From positions 124,001 to 188,000 of the forward strand of contig CAXXCL010000002.1 of assembly GCA_963668615.2 (NCBI GenBank): a DNA stretch of 64,000 nt. The letters are read 5' to 3'. Under the pieces are notes generated by a model, which saw only the letters and a program-made list of their open reading frames with translations, did not search any database and was not told the DNA's origin. Shown here piece by piece: positions 35,153 through 44,200 of this stretch; position 1 is the first letter of the stretch; every line of letters starts with the position of its first letter. The translations under genes and the position numbers were made by a program. Source of the stretch: JAAYPI01 sp963668615 (GTDB taxonomy: Bacteria > Bacteroidota > Bacteroidia > Bacteroidales > Paludibacteraceae).

Positions 35153-36582
35153 TCCTCAAATGATTTTCGTGTTATCCAACTCCAAAAAACTTTATTTACA
35201 GCCTTATCATTGCGTTGTAATAATGATAATAGATGTTTAATTATGTTTTTATTTTTATTGCAAATCTCACTAATTGTTCGATTACCTATTATATCACCTT
35301 GTTCACTATAATTTCGAACTGGGTCGGCACCACAGTAACTCAGATAAGCGCAAGTTGCACATTCTGGCAAACTTTCAGCAATTGAGCTTTCGATTAATTC
35401 ATGTAAATATTCACTATTAAATATCTCTTGATAAGAATTGCTTTCTACATTTCCAATTTTAAATTTTTTATCTCCAACAGCTGCCAACATGCGACCTTCA
35501 TCAGAAACATAAACATCGCCATCATAATCGTAAATCACACCAGCTATTGCAATGCCAGCAGGAGATTGTAAGTCTACAAATCCTGTACTAAATGGTGTTA
35601 AAATCCTTGTTAAAAGAATCGTGGCATATCCTTCAGCGAAAAAATTACCTTGTATATTAATGTCAATGATGTAGTCTAATCCTTTTTTGTAATATTCAAT
35701 AAATTCATCCATAGGATAAGCTAATATATGCTTATCTCTTTTTGCAAAACCATAAGGATTCAAAGACCTTAAAAAAATAGATTCAAATCCAAGTTCAATA
35801 TATTTATCAATAATCTCATTGAAATGTTTTAATGTGTGTGATGTTGTTGTCATTAATGCAGAAACACTATCACGTCCTAAATACTCCCTGCAAAGTTTAA
35901 TCTTTTCAGTTACCAAATCATAACTATTTTCAATATCATGTAGCGGTCTGTTTAGATTATGTAATTCTTTTGGACCATCTATTGATGTTGAGATATAAAC
36001 ATTGTGTCCTTTAAGCCATTTTAATATTTTGTTGTCTATTGATGTTAGATTTGTACAAATAACGAACTCAAGATTTTTCTTTTTAAATATATTAGTGCAT
36101 TCTGCTTTGTCAATGATATACTTTATGATTTCAAAGTTCAAAAGAGGTTCGCCTCCTTGAAATTCAATTTTAATATTTGGCGATGGACTTTCAAAAATCC
36201 TTTCTACAACTTTTTTTGCAGTTTTCTTTGACATGTCAAAACTCACATCACTTAAATCTTTTTTAGAAACCTGACAATAACTGCAATTAGAATTACATCT
36301 TAAAGAAATTACAACCATGTGTAATGCCGTAAATTCTGTAAGAAAATGTTTTTTGGTTCTGTATTTTGTAGCAAGCATATCAATAACATCATCAATATTA
36401 TTGTCTGCAATAATATGTTTACTTTTTAAATCTTTAAAAGTCTTCTCTTCTGGTTGTAACCTATGTTCTACAAAATTATGAAAGTCATCATTTGTCAAAT
36501 ACAAATGTTCGCCAACTTCATTTGATAAAAAGACATTTTCTTTTAATCTTTCAAACCGATATGGAAGTATCTGATAACTCAT
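35149..36582 (-). CDS. hxsB: His-Xaa-Ser system radical SAM maturase HxsB
   Basis: 477 aa radical SAM/SPASM peptide maturase. N-terminal domain starting YQILPYRFERLKEN, then CNSNCSYC (Cys96, 100, 103) and GGEPLLNF. C-terminal SPASM-type cysteines at about 408, 411, 417 and 441 can hold auxiliary clusters. Acts on the HxsA peptide. Starts 2 nt after hxsD. Confidence 0.85.
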   Translation of the reverse strand: MSYQILPYRFERLKENVFLSNEVGEHLYLTNDDFHNFVEHRLQPEEKTFKDLKSKHIIADNNIDDVIDMLATKYRTKKHFLTEFTALHMVVISLRCNSNCSYCQVSKKDLSDVSFDMSKKTAKKVVERIFESPSPNIKIEFQGGEPLLNFEIIKYIIDKAECTNIFKKKNLEFVICTNLTSIDNKILKWLKGHNVYISTSIDGPKELHNLNRPLHDIENSYDLVTEKIKLCREYLGRDSVSALMTTTSHTLKHFNEIIDKYIELGFESIFLRSLNPYGFAKRDKHILAYPMDEFIEYYKKGLDYIIDINIQGNFFAEGYATILLTRILTPFSTGFVDLQSPAGIAIAGVIYDYDGDVYVSDEGRMLAAVGDKKFKIGNVESNSYQEIFNSEYLHELIESSIAESLPECATCAYLSYCGADPVRNYSEQGDIIGNRTISEICNKNKNIIKHLLSLLQRNDKAVNKVFWSWITRKSFEE

Positions 36583-36584
36583 TC

Positions 36585-36896
36585 CTATTTACTTATGGAT
36601 GAAAATGCTTTTTTTACTAATTCTTCTCGAATTACTTTGAATTCTCTTCCTGTGTTTAATCTGACTTGTTGGTCTATTAGTTCATTTCCAAAATCCAATG
36701 CAATATTATCAATTTCAATATTTTCATTTTTCCTTTGAAAATATATTTCGGTTATTGAATCTGATGGTTCAATATTAATGTAACATTTATCAGTAAATTT
36801 ATAGGATGCATTTAAAATTGCTTCCTTTTCATACATATCGTTCGAAACTGTCAGCAATAATTTGTTTCCTTCGATTTTCCTCAATATTTCTTTCAT
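36585..36896 (-). CDS. hxsD: His-Xaa-Ser system protein HxsD
   Basis: 103 aa, no signal peptide, mixed alpha/beta. Position, size and sequence (ILNASYKFTDKCYINIEPSD, a RRE-like/PqqD-scale helper) fit HxsD, the small partner in Hxs loci. It may bind the precursor leader; that is inference. First gene of the operon. Confidence 0.75.
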   Translation of the reverse strand: MKEILRKIEGNKLLLTVSNDMYEKEAILNASYKFTDKCYINIEPSDSITEIYFQRKNENIEIDNIALDFGNELIDQQVRLNTGREFKVIREELVKKAFSSISK

Positions 36897-36987
36897 ATTA
36901 CTGTCTTAATATTTGTGCGTTGGCTGTCATTTGTCGTTTTTTTGTCCTTATGCAGTAAATTGTCTGCTGTGTCGTTTTTTTACACTT

Positions 36988-37010
36988 GGCGGTAACATCT
37001 GTGTATACGC
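36988..37010. repeat. attI-like site ahead of the hxs cassette
   Basis: GGCGGTAAC box (36988-36996) joined to TAACATCTGTGTAT (36993-37006), the same 14-mer as at 22307-22320. On the minus strand it reads into the hxs operon 91 nt before hxsD and lies 3' of the integrase fragment. Confidence 0.6.
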
Positions 37011-37125
37011 CATAGAGTGGGCATATATTTGCCTTATGAGATTTAGATTGATCTTGAATATCAATCATTTACTTTTTTTGTGTAATTGTATTTATGGCAC
37101 ATATCCAAAATGTTAATTTAATAGT

Positions 37126-37512
37126 TTATATTTCTAATTTATCTAACGGATTCTTGATTTGATCAAATCCTTTGGTTGTTATGTGTGTATAGATTTCGGT
37201 TGTTTTACTACTACTATGCCCCAGTAAATTTTGAATATATCTTAAATCAGTTACATTTTCAAGCAAATGAGTTGCAAAACTATGCCTTAATGTATGTACA
37301 GTAATCCTTTTTTTTATACTAGCTTTTTGTACTACATTTTTTAGAATGTTTTGCATGCTTCTATCCGCATATTGCCCACCTCTTTCGCTTTCAAATAGCC
37401 ATTCCTTTGGTTTATATTCATTGAAATACCTTCGTAAAATTAATAAAGTTTTTTTGCTGAGCAACGTGTATCTGTCTTTTTCCCCTTTACTTTGTTGAAT
37501 GCGTATTTGCAT
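37126..37512 (-). pseudogene. Truncated IntI-like tyrosine recombinase
   Basis: 128-codon open frame covering only the C-terminal catalytic half: KGEKDRYTLLS, HTLRHSFATHLLE (H-x-x-R), LLGHSSSKTTEIYTH (His and nucleophile Tyr), ending KNPLDKL like the SPLD tail of integron integrases. The first catalytic Arg and the DNA-binding N-domain are missing, so it should be inactive. It is the intact-frame relative of the remnant at 22550-22870. Its 3' end faces the cassette, i.e. integrase and cassette share a strand. Confidence 0.85.
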
Positions 37513-37635
37513 ACGGTCACTGTCTTATGATTTGCAATTTGGTAAACGAGTTTGTTGTGTGTTTTTAACTGTTACATTTTCAGCTGTTTACCAGATTCAG
37601 CAAGTAAAAACTTTTTTTATTTCGGGAGTTCGGTA

Positions 37636-39804
37636 CTAAGCTCTCTCTACAAATTTGACACCTTTCACTACCTTTATTTTTTTGATTAAGACTTCTAAGT
37701 TATGTAAATCGTTAATCATAACCGTTAAGTTTCCTTGAAACAATCCGTCGTGTGAGTCGATGGAGATGGAGCGTAAGGTAACATCTTTTTCTTTAGAAAT
37801 GATGGAGGTAATATTGGTTACAATACCCAAATCGTCATTTCCTACCACGCGTAAGGTAATGGAATATTGCGAACCTGCTTTTCCCGACCAACGGGCTTTC
37901 ACAATACGATAACCGAACCGAGCTATCATTTGTGGAGCATTGGGACAGTCCGTTTTATGAATTTTGATTCCTCCCAAAATAGACACAAAACCAAACACAT
38001 CGTCGCCATAAATCGGATTACAACATTTTGCCAATTTATATTCAATATCTTTCAAGGTTTCGTCTATAACCAACACATCTTCTTTTGCCGTAATCTCTTT
38101 TAAAGGAGATTCTTTTACAAATTTTTCCGCACTTCTGATTTCCTGATCGGTTGTTTGTTGTTTGTCCAAATCCAAATAAGTATCCCGAACCTCAAAAATA
38201 TCAAGCTTTTCTGAAGCCAATGCTACGTAAAAATCCGTAACGGTTTTAAATCCCATTTTTTTAGTTAAACGGGCAACTTTCGATTCGTCAAATTCTATTT
38301 TCCAATTTTTTAATCTTCGTTTCAGTCCTTCACGAGCTATTTCTACTTCCTTGTTTTGAACTTCCTTTAGTGCTTGTCTTATTTTTGACTTGGCTCGCGA
38401 TGTTAGCACAATATTCAGCCAGTCTTGTTTCGGCTTTTGGGTAGGAGAGGTTAGTACTTCCACTTGGTCGCCATTGTTCAGTTGGTATTTTATGGGAACA
38501 TTTTTTCCGTTTACAATGGCACCAACGCACTTAGAACCTAAACCGGAGTGAATGTTAAATGCAAAATCCAAGATGGTTGATCCCTTTGGCAGTTTATGCA
38601 AATCGCCCGAAGGCGTAAAAACAAATACTTCTTTGTCGTAAAGATTCAATTTGAAGTTGTCCATCAAATCGACAGCGTTCATGTCCGGATTTTCAAGGAT
38701 GTCACGAATGTTTTTCAACCATTTGTCCATGGTTTCTTCGCCTTTTAAACCCTTGTATTTCCAGTGAGCTGCTAACCCTTTTTCGGCAATTTCATCCATA
38801 CGTTGTGTACGAATTTGTACTTCTACCCATTTTCCTTGTGGTCCCATTACGGTAGTGTGAAGCGATTCGTATCCATTCGTTTTGGGTATCGAAAGCCAGT
38901 CTCGCAGGCGCTTTGGGTTAGGCTGATACATGTCTGCTACAATGGAATAAACTTGCCAGCAATCGGCTTTTTCTCGTTCCAAAGGACTATGAAGAATAAC
39001 ACGGATGGCAAATAAATCGTAAATATTTTCGAATGGAGTATTTTGTTTTTTTATTTTATTCCAAATGCTGTAAATAGATTTCGTTCGTCCTTTTATTTCG
39101 AAGTCGAATCCGGCAAGTTCTATTTTTTCTTTTAAAGGGGCTATAAATTCGGCAATATATGCATCACGAGAGCGTTTTGTCTCGTTTAACTTGTGGGCAA
39201 TTTCTTTGTAAGTTTCTGCATTTGTGTATTTTAACGATAAATCCTCCAATTCGGTCTTTATGGAATAAAGTCCCAATCGGTGTGCCATAGGGGCGTACAA
39301 AAAGGATGTTTCGCGGGCAATATTTTGACGTTCTTCTTCCGTATATCCTTTCAATCCTCGCATAATGTAAAGCCTTTCGGCAAGCATGATGAAAATGACC
39401 CGAACATCTTCGGCAAAGGTTAATAAAAGACTTCTGAAGTTTTCACTGTCGAGAGAAGGTGTTTTTTTGTACAGATCGGCTACTTGTATTAATCCCTTGA
39501 TAATGATTGAAATATCCTTTTTGAAAAGCTTTTCAACATCTTCTAGGGAAAGCTTTTCTTCAACAACATGCGAAAATAATAATATTCCGATAACGGCAGA
39601 TCTTCCAAGTCCCACTTCTTGTACGGAAATAGTAGCTATACGTAGATTTTTTGCAATGAGAGCCATATCTTTTTCTTCCAACGTTGGATAGAAAGATTTG
39701 TACATCTTTTTTAAAGCAACTAAATCATCTTTTTTTGCAAAGGGTTGTACCGCAATCAGCAATTTTTTGTAGGCTGATAAAAATTCGGGTAAACTGGTTT
39801 TCAT
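37636..39804 (-). CDS. relA: RelA/SpoT-family (p)ppGpp synthetase
   Basis: 722 aa. Degenerate HD hydrolase domain (about 25-180), synthetase domain (about 230-350, GRTKSIYSIWNKI, DLFAIRVI, GYESLHTTV), TGS domain (about 385-450, VFTPSGDLHKLPKG), and C-terminal ACT domain (about 650-722). The HD pair is lost (LLFSHVVEE) and the ADRLHN-type site reads AERLYIM, so hydrolase activity is unlikely and the protein should behave as a RelA-type synthetase. Another hydrolase-competent homologue is expected elsewhere. Confidence 0.88.
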   Translation of the reverse strand: MKTSLPEFLSAYKKLLIAVQPFAKKDDLVALKKMYKSFYPTLEEKDMALIAKNLRIATISVQEVGLGRSAVIGILLFSHVVEEKLSLEDVEKLFKKDISIIIKGLIQVADLYKKTPSLDSENFRSLLLTFAEDVRVIFIMLAERLYIMRGLKGYTEEERQNIARETSFLYAPMAHRLGLYSIKTELEDLSLKYTNAETYKEIAHKLNETKRSRDAYIAEFIAPLKEKIELAGFDFEIKGRTKSIYSIWNKIKKQNTPFENIYDLFAIRVILHSPLEREKADCWQVYSIVADMYQPNPKRLRDWLSIPKTNGYESLHTTVMGPQGKWVEVQIRTQRMDEIAEKGLAAHWKYKGLKGEETMDKWLKNIRDILENPDMNAVDLMDNFKLNLYDKEVFVFTPSGDLHKLPKGSTILDFAFNIHSGLGSKCVGAIVNGKNVPIKYQLNNGDQVEVLTSPTQKPKQDWLNIVLTSRAKSKIRQALKEVQNKEVEIAREGLKRRLKNWKIEFDESKVARLTKKMGFKTVTDFYVALASEKLDIFEVRDTYLDLDKQQTTDQEIRSAEKFVKESPLKEITAKEDVLVIDETLKDIEYKLAKCCNPIYGDDVFGFVSILGGIKIHKTDCPNAPQMIARFGYRIVKARWSGKAGSQYSITLRVVGNDDLGIVTNITSIISKEKDVTLRSISIDSHDGLFQGNLTVMINDLHNLEVLIKKIKVVKGVKFVERA

Positions 39805-39912
39805 AATTCAATCATCATTAGTTTTGTAAAGCTACAAAAAATAAATAATTACAGAGAATAAATGGGCGTGATAATTTTAAAGACAATTTATCATTCGGTC
39901 AAAAAAATCATG

Positions 39913-39920
39913 TACCTTTG
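39913..39920 (+). promoter_or_regulatory. Putative -7 promoter element of rarA
   Basis: TACCTTTG, exact match to TAnnTTTG, 31 nt upstream of the rarA start in the divergent relA/rarA gap. The -33 region is not clear. Confidence 0.55.
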
Positions 39921-39951
39921 CTTTTGTACTTGGTAAAAAGACTTTTTTGAG

Positions 39952-41220
39952 ATGATATCACCATTGGCAGAGCGTTTACGTCCAAATTCGCTCAGCGACT
40001 ACATCGGACAAAAGCATTTGGTAGGAGAGGGTGCCATTCTTCGAAAGATGATTGAATCGGGTAACTTGAGTTCTTTCATTTTGTGGGGTCCTCCGGGGGT
40101 TGGTAAAACAACACTTGCTCGCATTATTGCAGGAAAAACTGACCGTACGTTTTATGGTTTAAGTGCCGTCAATTCGAGTGTAAAGGATGTTCGTGAGGTA
40201 CTTGAAAAGGCACAAAAAAGTCAGTTTTTTAATTCTCCAAGTCCCATCCTTTTTATTGATGAAATTCATCGTTTTAGTAAATCTCAGCAAGATTCGTTGT
40301 TGGCAGCAGTAGAAAAAGGTACGGTTGTGCTCATTGGTGCAACGACAGAGAATCCTTCTTTTGAAGTTATTACACCATTGCTTTCTCGTTGTCAGGTGTA
40401 TGTTCTTAAACCATTGGATGTTGATGATTTGTCCGCATTACTAAAAAATGTCATTGATAAAGATGAATATTTTAAAAAGAAAGAAATTGTCATACAAGAA
40501 ACGGATGCATTATTTCGTTTTGCCGGTGGCGATGCTCGAAAATTGCTGAATATACTGGAATTGGTTATAGGAACTGAAAGTGATGAACGGGTTACTATAA
40601 CTGACAGGCTTGTCATAGACAAATTGCAGGAAAACCCTTCTGCGTACGATAAGGGTGGCGAAATGCACTACGATATTATCTCCGCTTTTATCAAATCTAT
40701 AAGAGGCAGTGACCCCGATGGTGCGGTTTATTGGTTGGCACGTATGATTGATGGTGGTGAAGACCCCAAGTTTATTGCTCGAAGGCTGATTATATCGGCA
40801 GCTGAAGATGTCGGATTGGCAAACCCCAATGCGTTACTTCTAGCCAATGCTTGTTTTGATGCTGTACACAAAGTGGGATTTCCAGAAGCTCGCATTATCT
40901 TATCCGAAACAACGGTATATTTGGCTGGAAGTCAGAAGAGTAACTCTGCTTATTTGGCAATAGATAAAGCTCTTGGTGTTGTAAAACAAACAGGTAATTT
41001 GCCTGTGCCTTTGCATTTAAGAAATGCTCCTACGCCACTGATGAAAAAATTGGATTATGGCAAAAATTATCAGTATCCGCACGATTTTGAGCATAATTTT
41101 ATAGAACAGCAGTACTTGCCCGATGAGTTGAAAGAAGAATCAATCTGGCAATCGCAAAACAACAGCTTGGAACGAAAAATGAAGGAATGGTTGTCCGGAC
41201 TTTGGAAAAAAAGATTTTAA
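39952..41220 (+). CDS. rarA: Replication-associated recombination protein A
   Basis: 422 aa AAA+ ATPase of the RarA/MgsA/WRNIP1 family that acts at stalled replication forks. PLAERLRPNSLSDYIGQ start, Walker A GPPGVGKTT, Walker B LFIDEIHRF, sensor GATTENPSF, and the family-specific C-terminal tetramerisation domain (HYDIISAFIKSIRGSDPDGAVYWLARM). Length normal. Monocistronic, ending in a terminator shared with tamB. Confidence 0.95.
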   Translation: MISPLAERLRPNSLSDYIGQKHLVGEGAILRKMIESGNLSSFILWGPPGVGKTTLARIIAGKTDRTFYGLSAVNSSVKDVREVLEKAQKSQFFNSPSPILFIDEIHRFSKSQQDSLLAAVEKGTVVLIGATTENPSFEVITPLLSRCQVYVLKPLDVDDLSALLKNVIDKDEYFKKKEIVIQETDALFRFAGGDARKLLNILELVIGTESDERVTITDRLVIDKLQENPSAYDKGGEMHYDIISAFIKSIRGSDPDGAVYWLARMIDGGEDPKFIARRLIISAAEDVGLANPNALLLANACFDAVHKVGFPEARIILSETTVYLAGSQKSNSAYLAIDKALGVVKQTGNLPVPLHLRNAPTPLMKKLDYGKNYQYPHDFEHNFIEQQYLPDELKEESIWQSQNNSLERKMKEWLSGLWKKRF

Positions 41221-41244
41221 AAGGAGCTATTTACTAGCTCCTTT
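41220..41244. terminator. Bidirectional terminator between rarA and tamB
   Basis: Nine-bp perfect stem AAAGGAGCT/AGCTCCTTT with a 7-nt loop. It overlaps the last base of rarA and the tamB stop codon, with T runs outward on both strands. Confidence 0.8.
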
Positions 41245-44200
41245 TTCTTCGGTTTGTTGTTTTTCTAATTTTTCCTTTTTGTGAGCTTCATTTCTGCGTC
41301 TCTTACGGTCTTCTTGCAGTAGCTTTTTGGCTTTCTTTTCGGCAATTTTTTCGGACTTTTCTTTTTCTTTTTCTTTTTGAATTTCCAGTTTTTCTTCCGG
41401 TGTTTTCTTTCGAAAAACTTCCTTATAATAATTCAACAAGTTCTTCCCGGAATCGAAATCTTCGGTATAAATAATACCTGCACCTTGTGTTGTTAGAGCG
41501 TTGGTTGTGTAGTATTTATCATTTGCATGAGAGTAGGCTTTTAGGCGGAATTTGCCTGCATGATTCAGCTTGTATTCTAAATCGAAGTCACCAATAAAAT
41601 TATTGGTTGTATATACATCTTCTTTGTATCCAACATTTCCATTTAGCAAAAGTCTGTCATCTAATAATTTAGTTGATAATACAACTTCTATTTCTCGGCT
41701 CGATAGTTCACCTTCGGCACTTTGACGGTAGTTTATACCCAAATTCACATCATTGCTAATTTGGGAAAGCCAATAGTTTAATTGACTCGAAATGGTCGCA
41801 GAGGCGAACATAGTAGCCAATTCAGCTGTACTTGACTGAGAGGAACTTGTCATATCCGGATTGTAAAATTTGCCTAACAGCAACAAAAAAATCATTTGTC
41901 TATTCATCATCTCGTCTGTGTTGATGATGTTTTTTACTCGGCGTTGAATTTCTTCATCAGCTGTTGGTAATTCTAAATCAAATTTAATATTAGGATGTCG
42001 TAGCTCTTCTGTGAGCTGAACTTTACACGTTACCGGTATTGTCAAGCGTTTTATGTCTTGTAACTGGTCAGCATCGAGTAAATCAATTAATGAAGCTGAA
42101 ACCTGGTAAGTGGCTCCAATATTAATATCTCCATTGTAGGGATCTCCGTCCCAAGAAATGGTACTACCATCCGTAATTTCAAATGTTTTGCGGATGGCAT
42201 TTTGCATTACAAATAAATATTTTCCTTCTTGTAAGGTGTAATTGCCGTAAATTTTCAGATCGTTATTCGGTTCATAATTTATACGGATATTTCCGCTTCC
42301 TCTTCCCTGAATAACTTCTCCCATTTGTTCATCCATTATGAGAATCGCTTGTGCATCGGGTGTTGCTTCTATTTGAATAGAAATAGCCAATTTACTCGAA
42401 GTTGATTCTCTTTGTTTTCTTTTCTTTCTTCTTTCCTCGGGCGTCTTTTGAGCCTCATTCTTATTAACAAAGCGAATAAAGTTATTTTCTGTTGCAGTGG
42501 AAGTAGAAGATATTGGAATAGAAAAAACAGTGTTTTTTTCCGTTTTTCCAACTACATCAATATTGATTTGGTCAGCATCTCCCTTAATGCTTGCCACACC
42601 TGTGGCATACACTGTTCCAAAAAAGTCCGGATTGTCATTCTCCGTTGTGTTGTAAACCAACATTTTATTTACATTAAAGTCGAAATCAAATTTAAAGTCG
42701 GAAAAAGAATTATGAGATACTTTGCCATTTACTTTTCCGGAATTTCCATTTTTATCATAAACAGTGATGTTCGGGAAAATAAAAGCATCCTTTTTTACAT
42801 GAATAAAGTCAGAAAAATAAAAATCTGTCTTTAAAAAATTGATAGAAAGCATTCCATCTTTTACATAGGCATCTCCCCACAGTTGTATAGCTTTGAAACT
42901 TCCTCCAATATGAATAGTACCCGTTCCTTTACCTTCAACTTTGCTGGCAAAAGAAGATAAATAGGGTTGTAAAAAGCTAAGATTTACATTTGTTATATCA
43001 GCATTTAATAGCAAATCTTTTCGTGCCGGAGAAACATATCCCGTTACTTTCGAGCTTTCGTTATTATCATTTGTGATATTTCCATCTAATTCGATTTGTT
43101 CTAAATCTTGGTTATAGTAGGCTTTTGTTATTAAATGTCCAAAAGGAGCTCCATTCAAACCAAAGTTTTTTGCATCAATATTAGCATTGATGACCGGTCG
43201 GGCTAAAGCTTGTCCTATGGTGGCTTGTCCGGTTGCCATACCGGATAGTTTTACATCCAATAGTTGAATTAATTCGCTGACATATTCGAGATTAAGGTTT
43301 TTAAAATCAGCATTTATAATATCTTCCGGATTTTTGGAAGCAATGCCGTCGATGTGAAGATATTCGTCTTTTCGTTCGATAGAAAAGTTGTGTATATTGA
43401 TTTTACCCTTTTCATATTGAAAATTGCTTGGAATAACCCCCCAAATAGAATCATTCAGGGTCAGTTGGGTTGGTAAAAGAAAACAATTTAATACAAGTTC
43501 TTTGTCGAGATTTTCTTCGTATAAAATGTTACTTTTAATGGTTCCGCTGTATTCTTTTTCGTAGGTATTTTCCCATTTTAGTTCTAGTTCTGTTTTGCTG
43601 TTTTCTGTAGCACTGTTAAATGAACATAATATACTGTCTTTAGGCGTTTTTACAGCTAGGTCGGAGGTAAATACAATGGCTTTGTTCGGGTTATTTATGA
43701 GAAAGTCAACTTTATACAGAGTGTTTTTTCCCATTTCTACATTGGCCGTATGTCCTTTAACTTCGAACGAATTTTCGTAATCGTTAAAGAATCCGCTTAC
43801 TTTTGTTGTATCATCAATGCTCCAAGTCAAGTTAAAAAGGTATGCCAAATTAGACAACGGCATGATTTTGGCATCAAAGGTAAAGTCGTTACAAGTTTCT
43901 TTCCTTTTATTATGAAACATGTGTACCGTCGGCAGTTCTTTGGATAGTATGTACTTGAAATTGTCTGCGATAGTAGAGAGCGTATATTTACCTTCAATGT
44001 TTGCAGACATCACGTCTGATATTATGTGCAACGACTGCTTTTCGTTTGTTCTGGATGAAATAATCCGGAAGGTTTTAATTAAAAGAGAATCTTTTTCGTT
44101 CTTCACATCCACGGAATCTATCGTAATATCTCCTAACAAATTATCAATAGTAGTTCCCTCCAAAGAAGATTTTATATTCAATGAAACAACTAGTTCCGGA

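Noticed and set aside
42412..42834. 140-codon plus-strand ORF opposite tamB
   Set aside because: Antisense shadow of a real gene; composition not protein-like.
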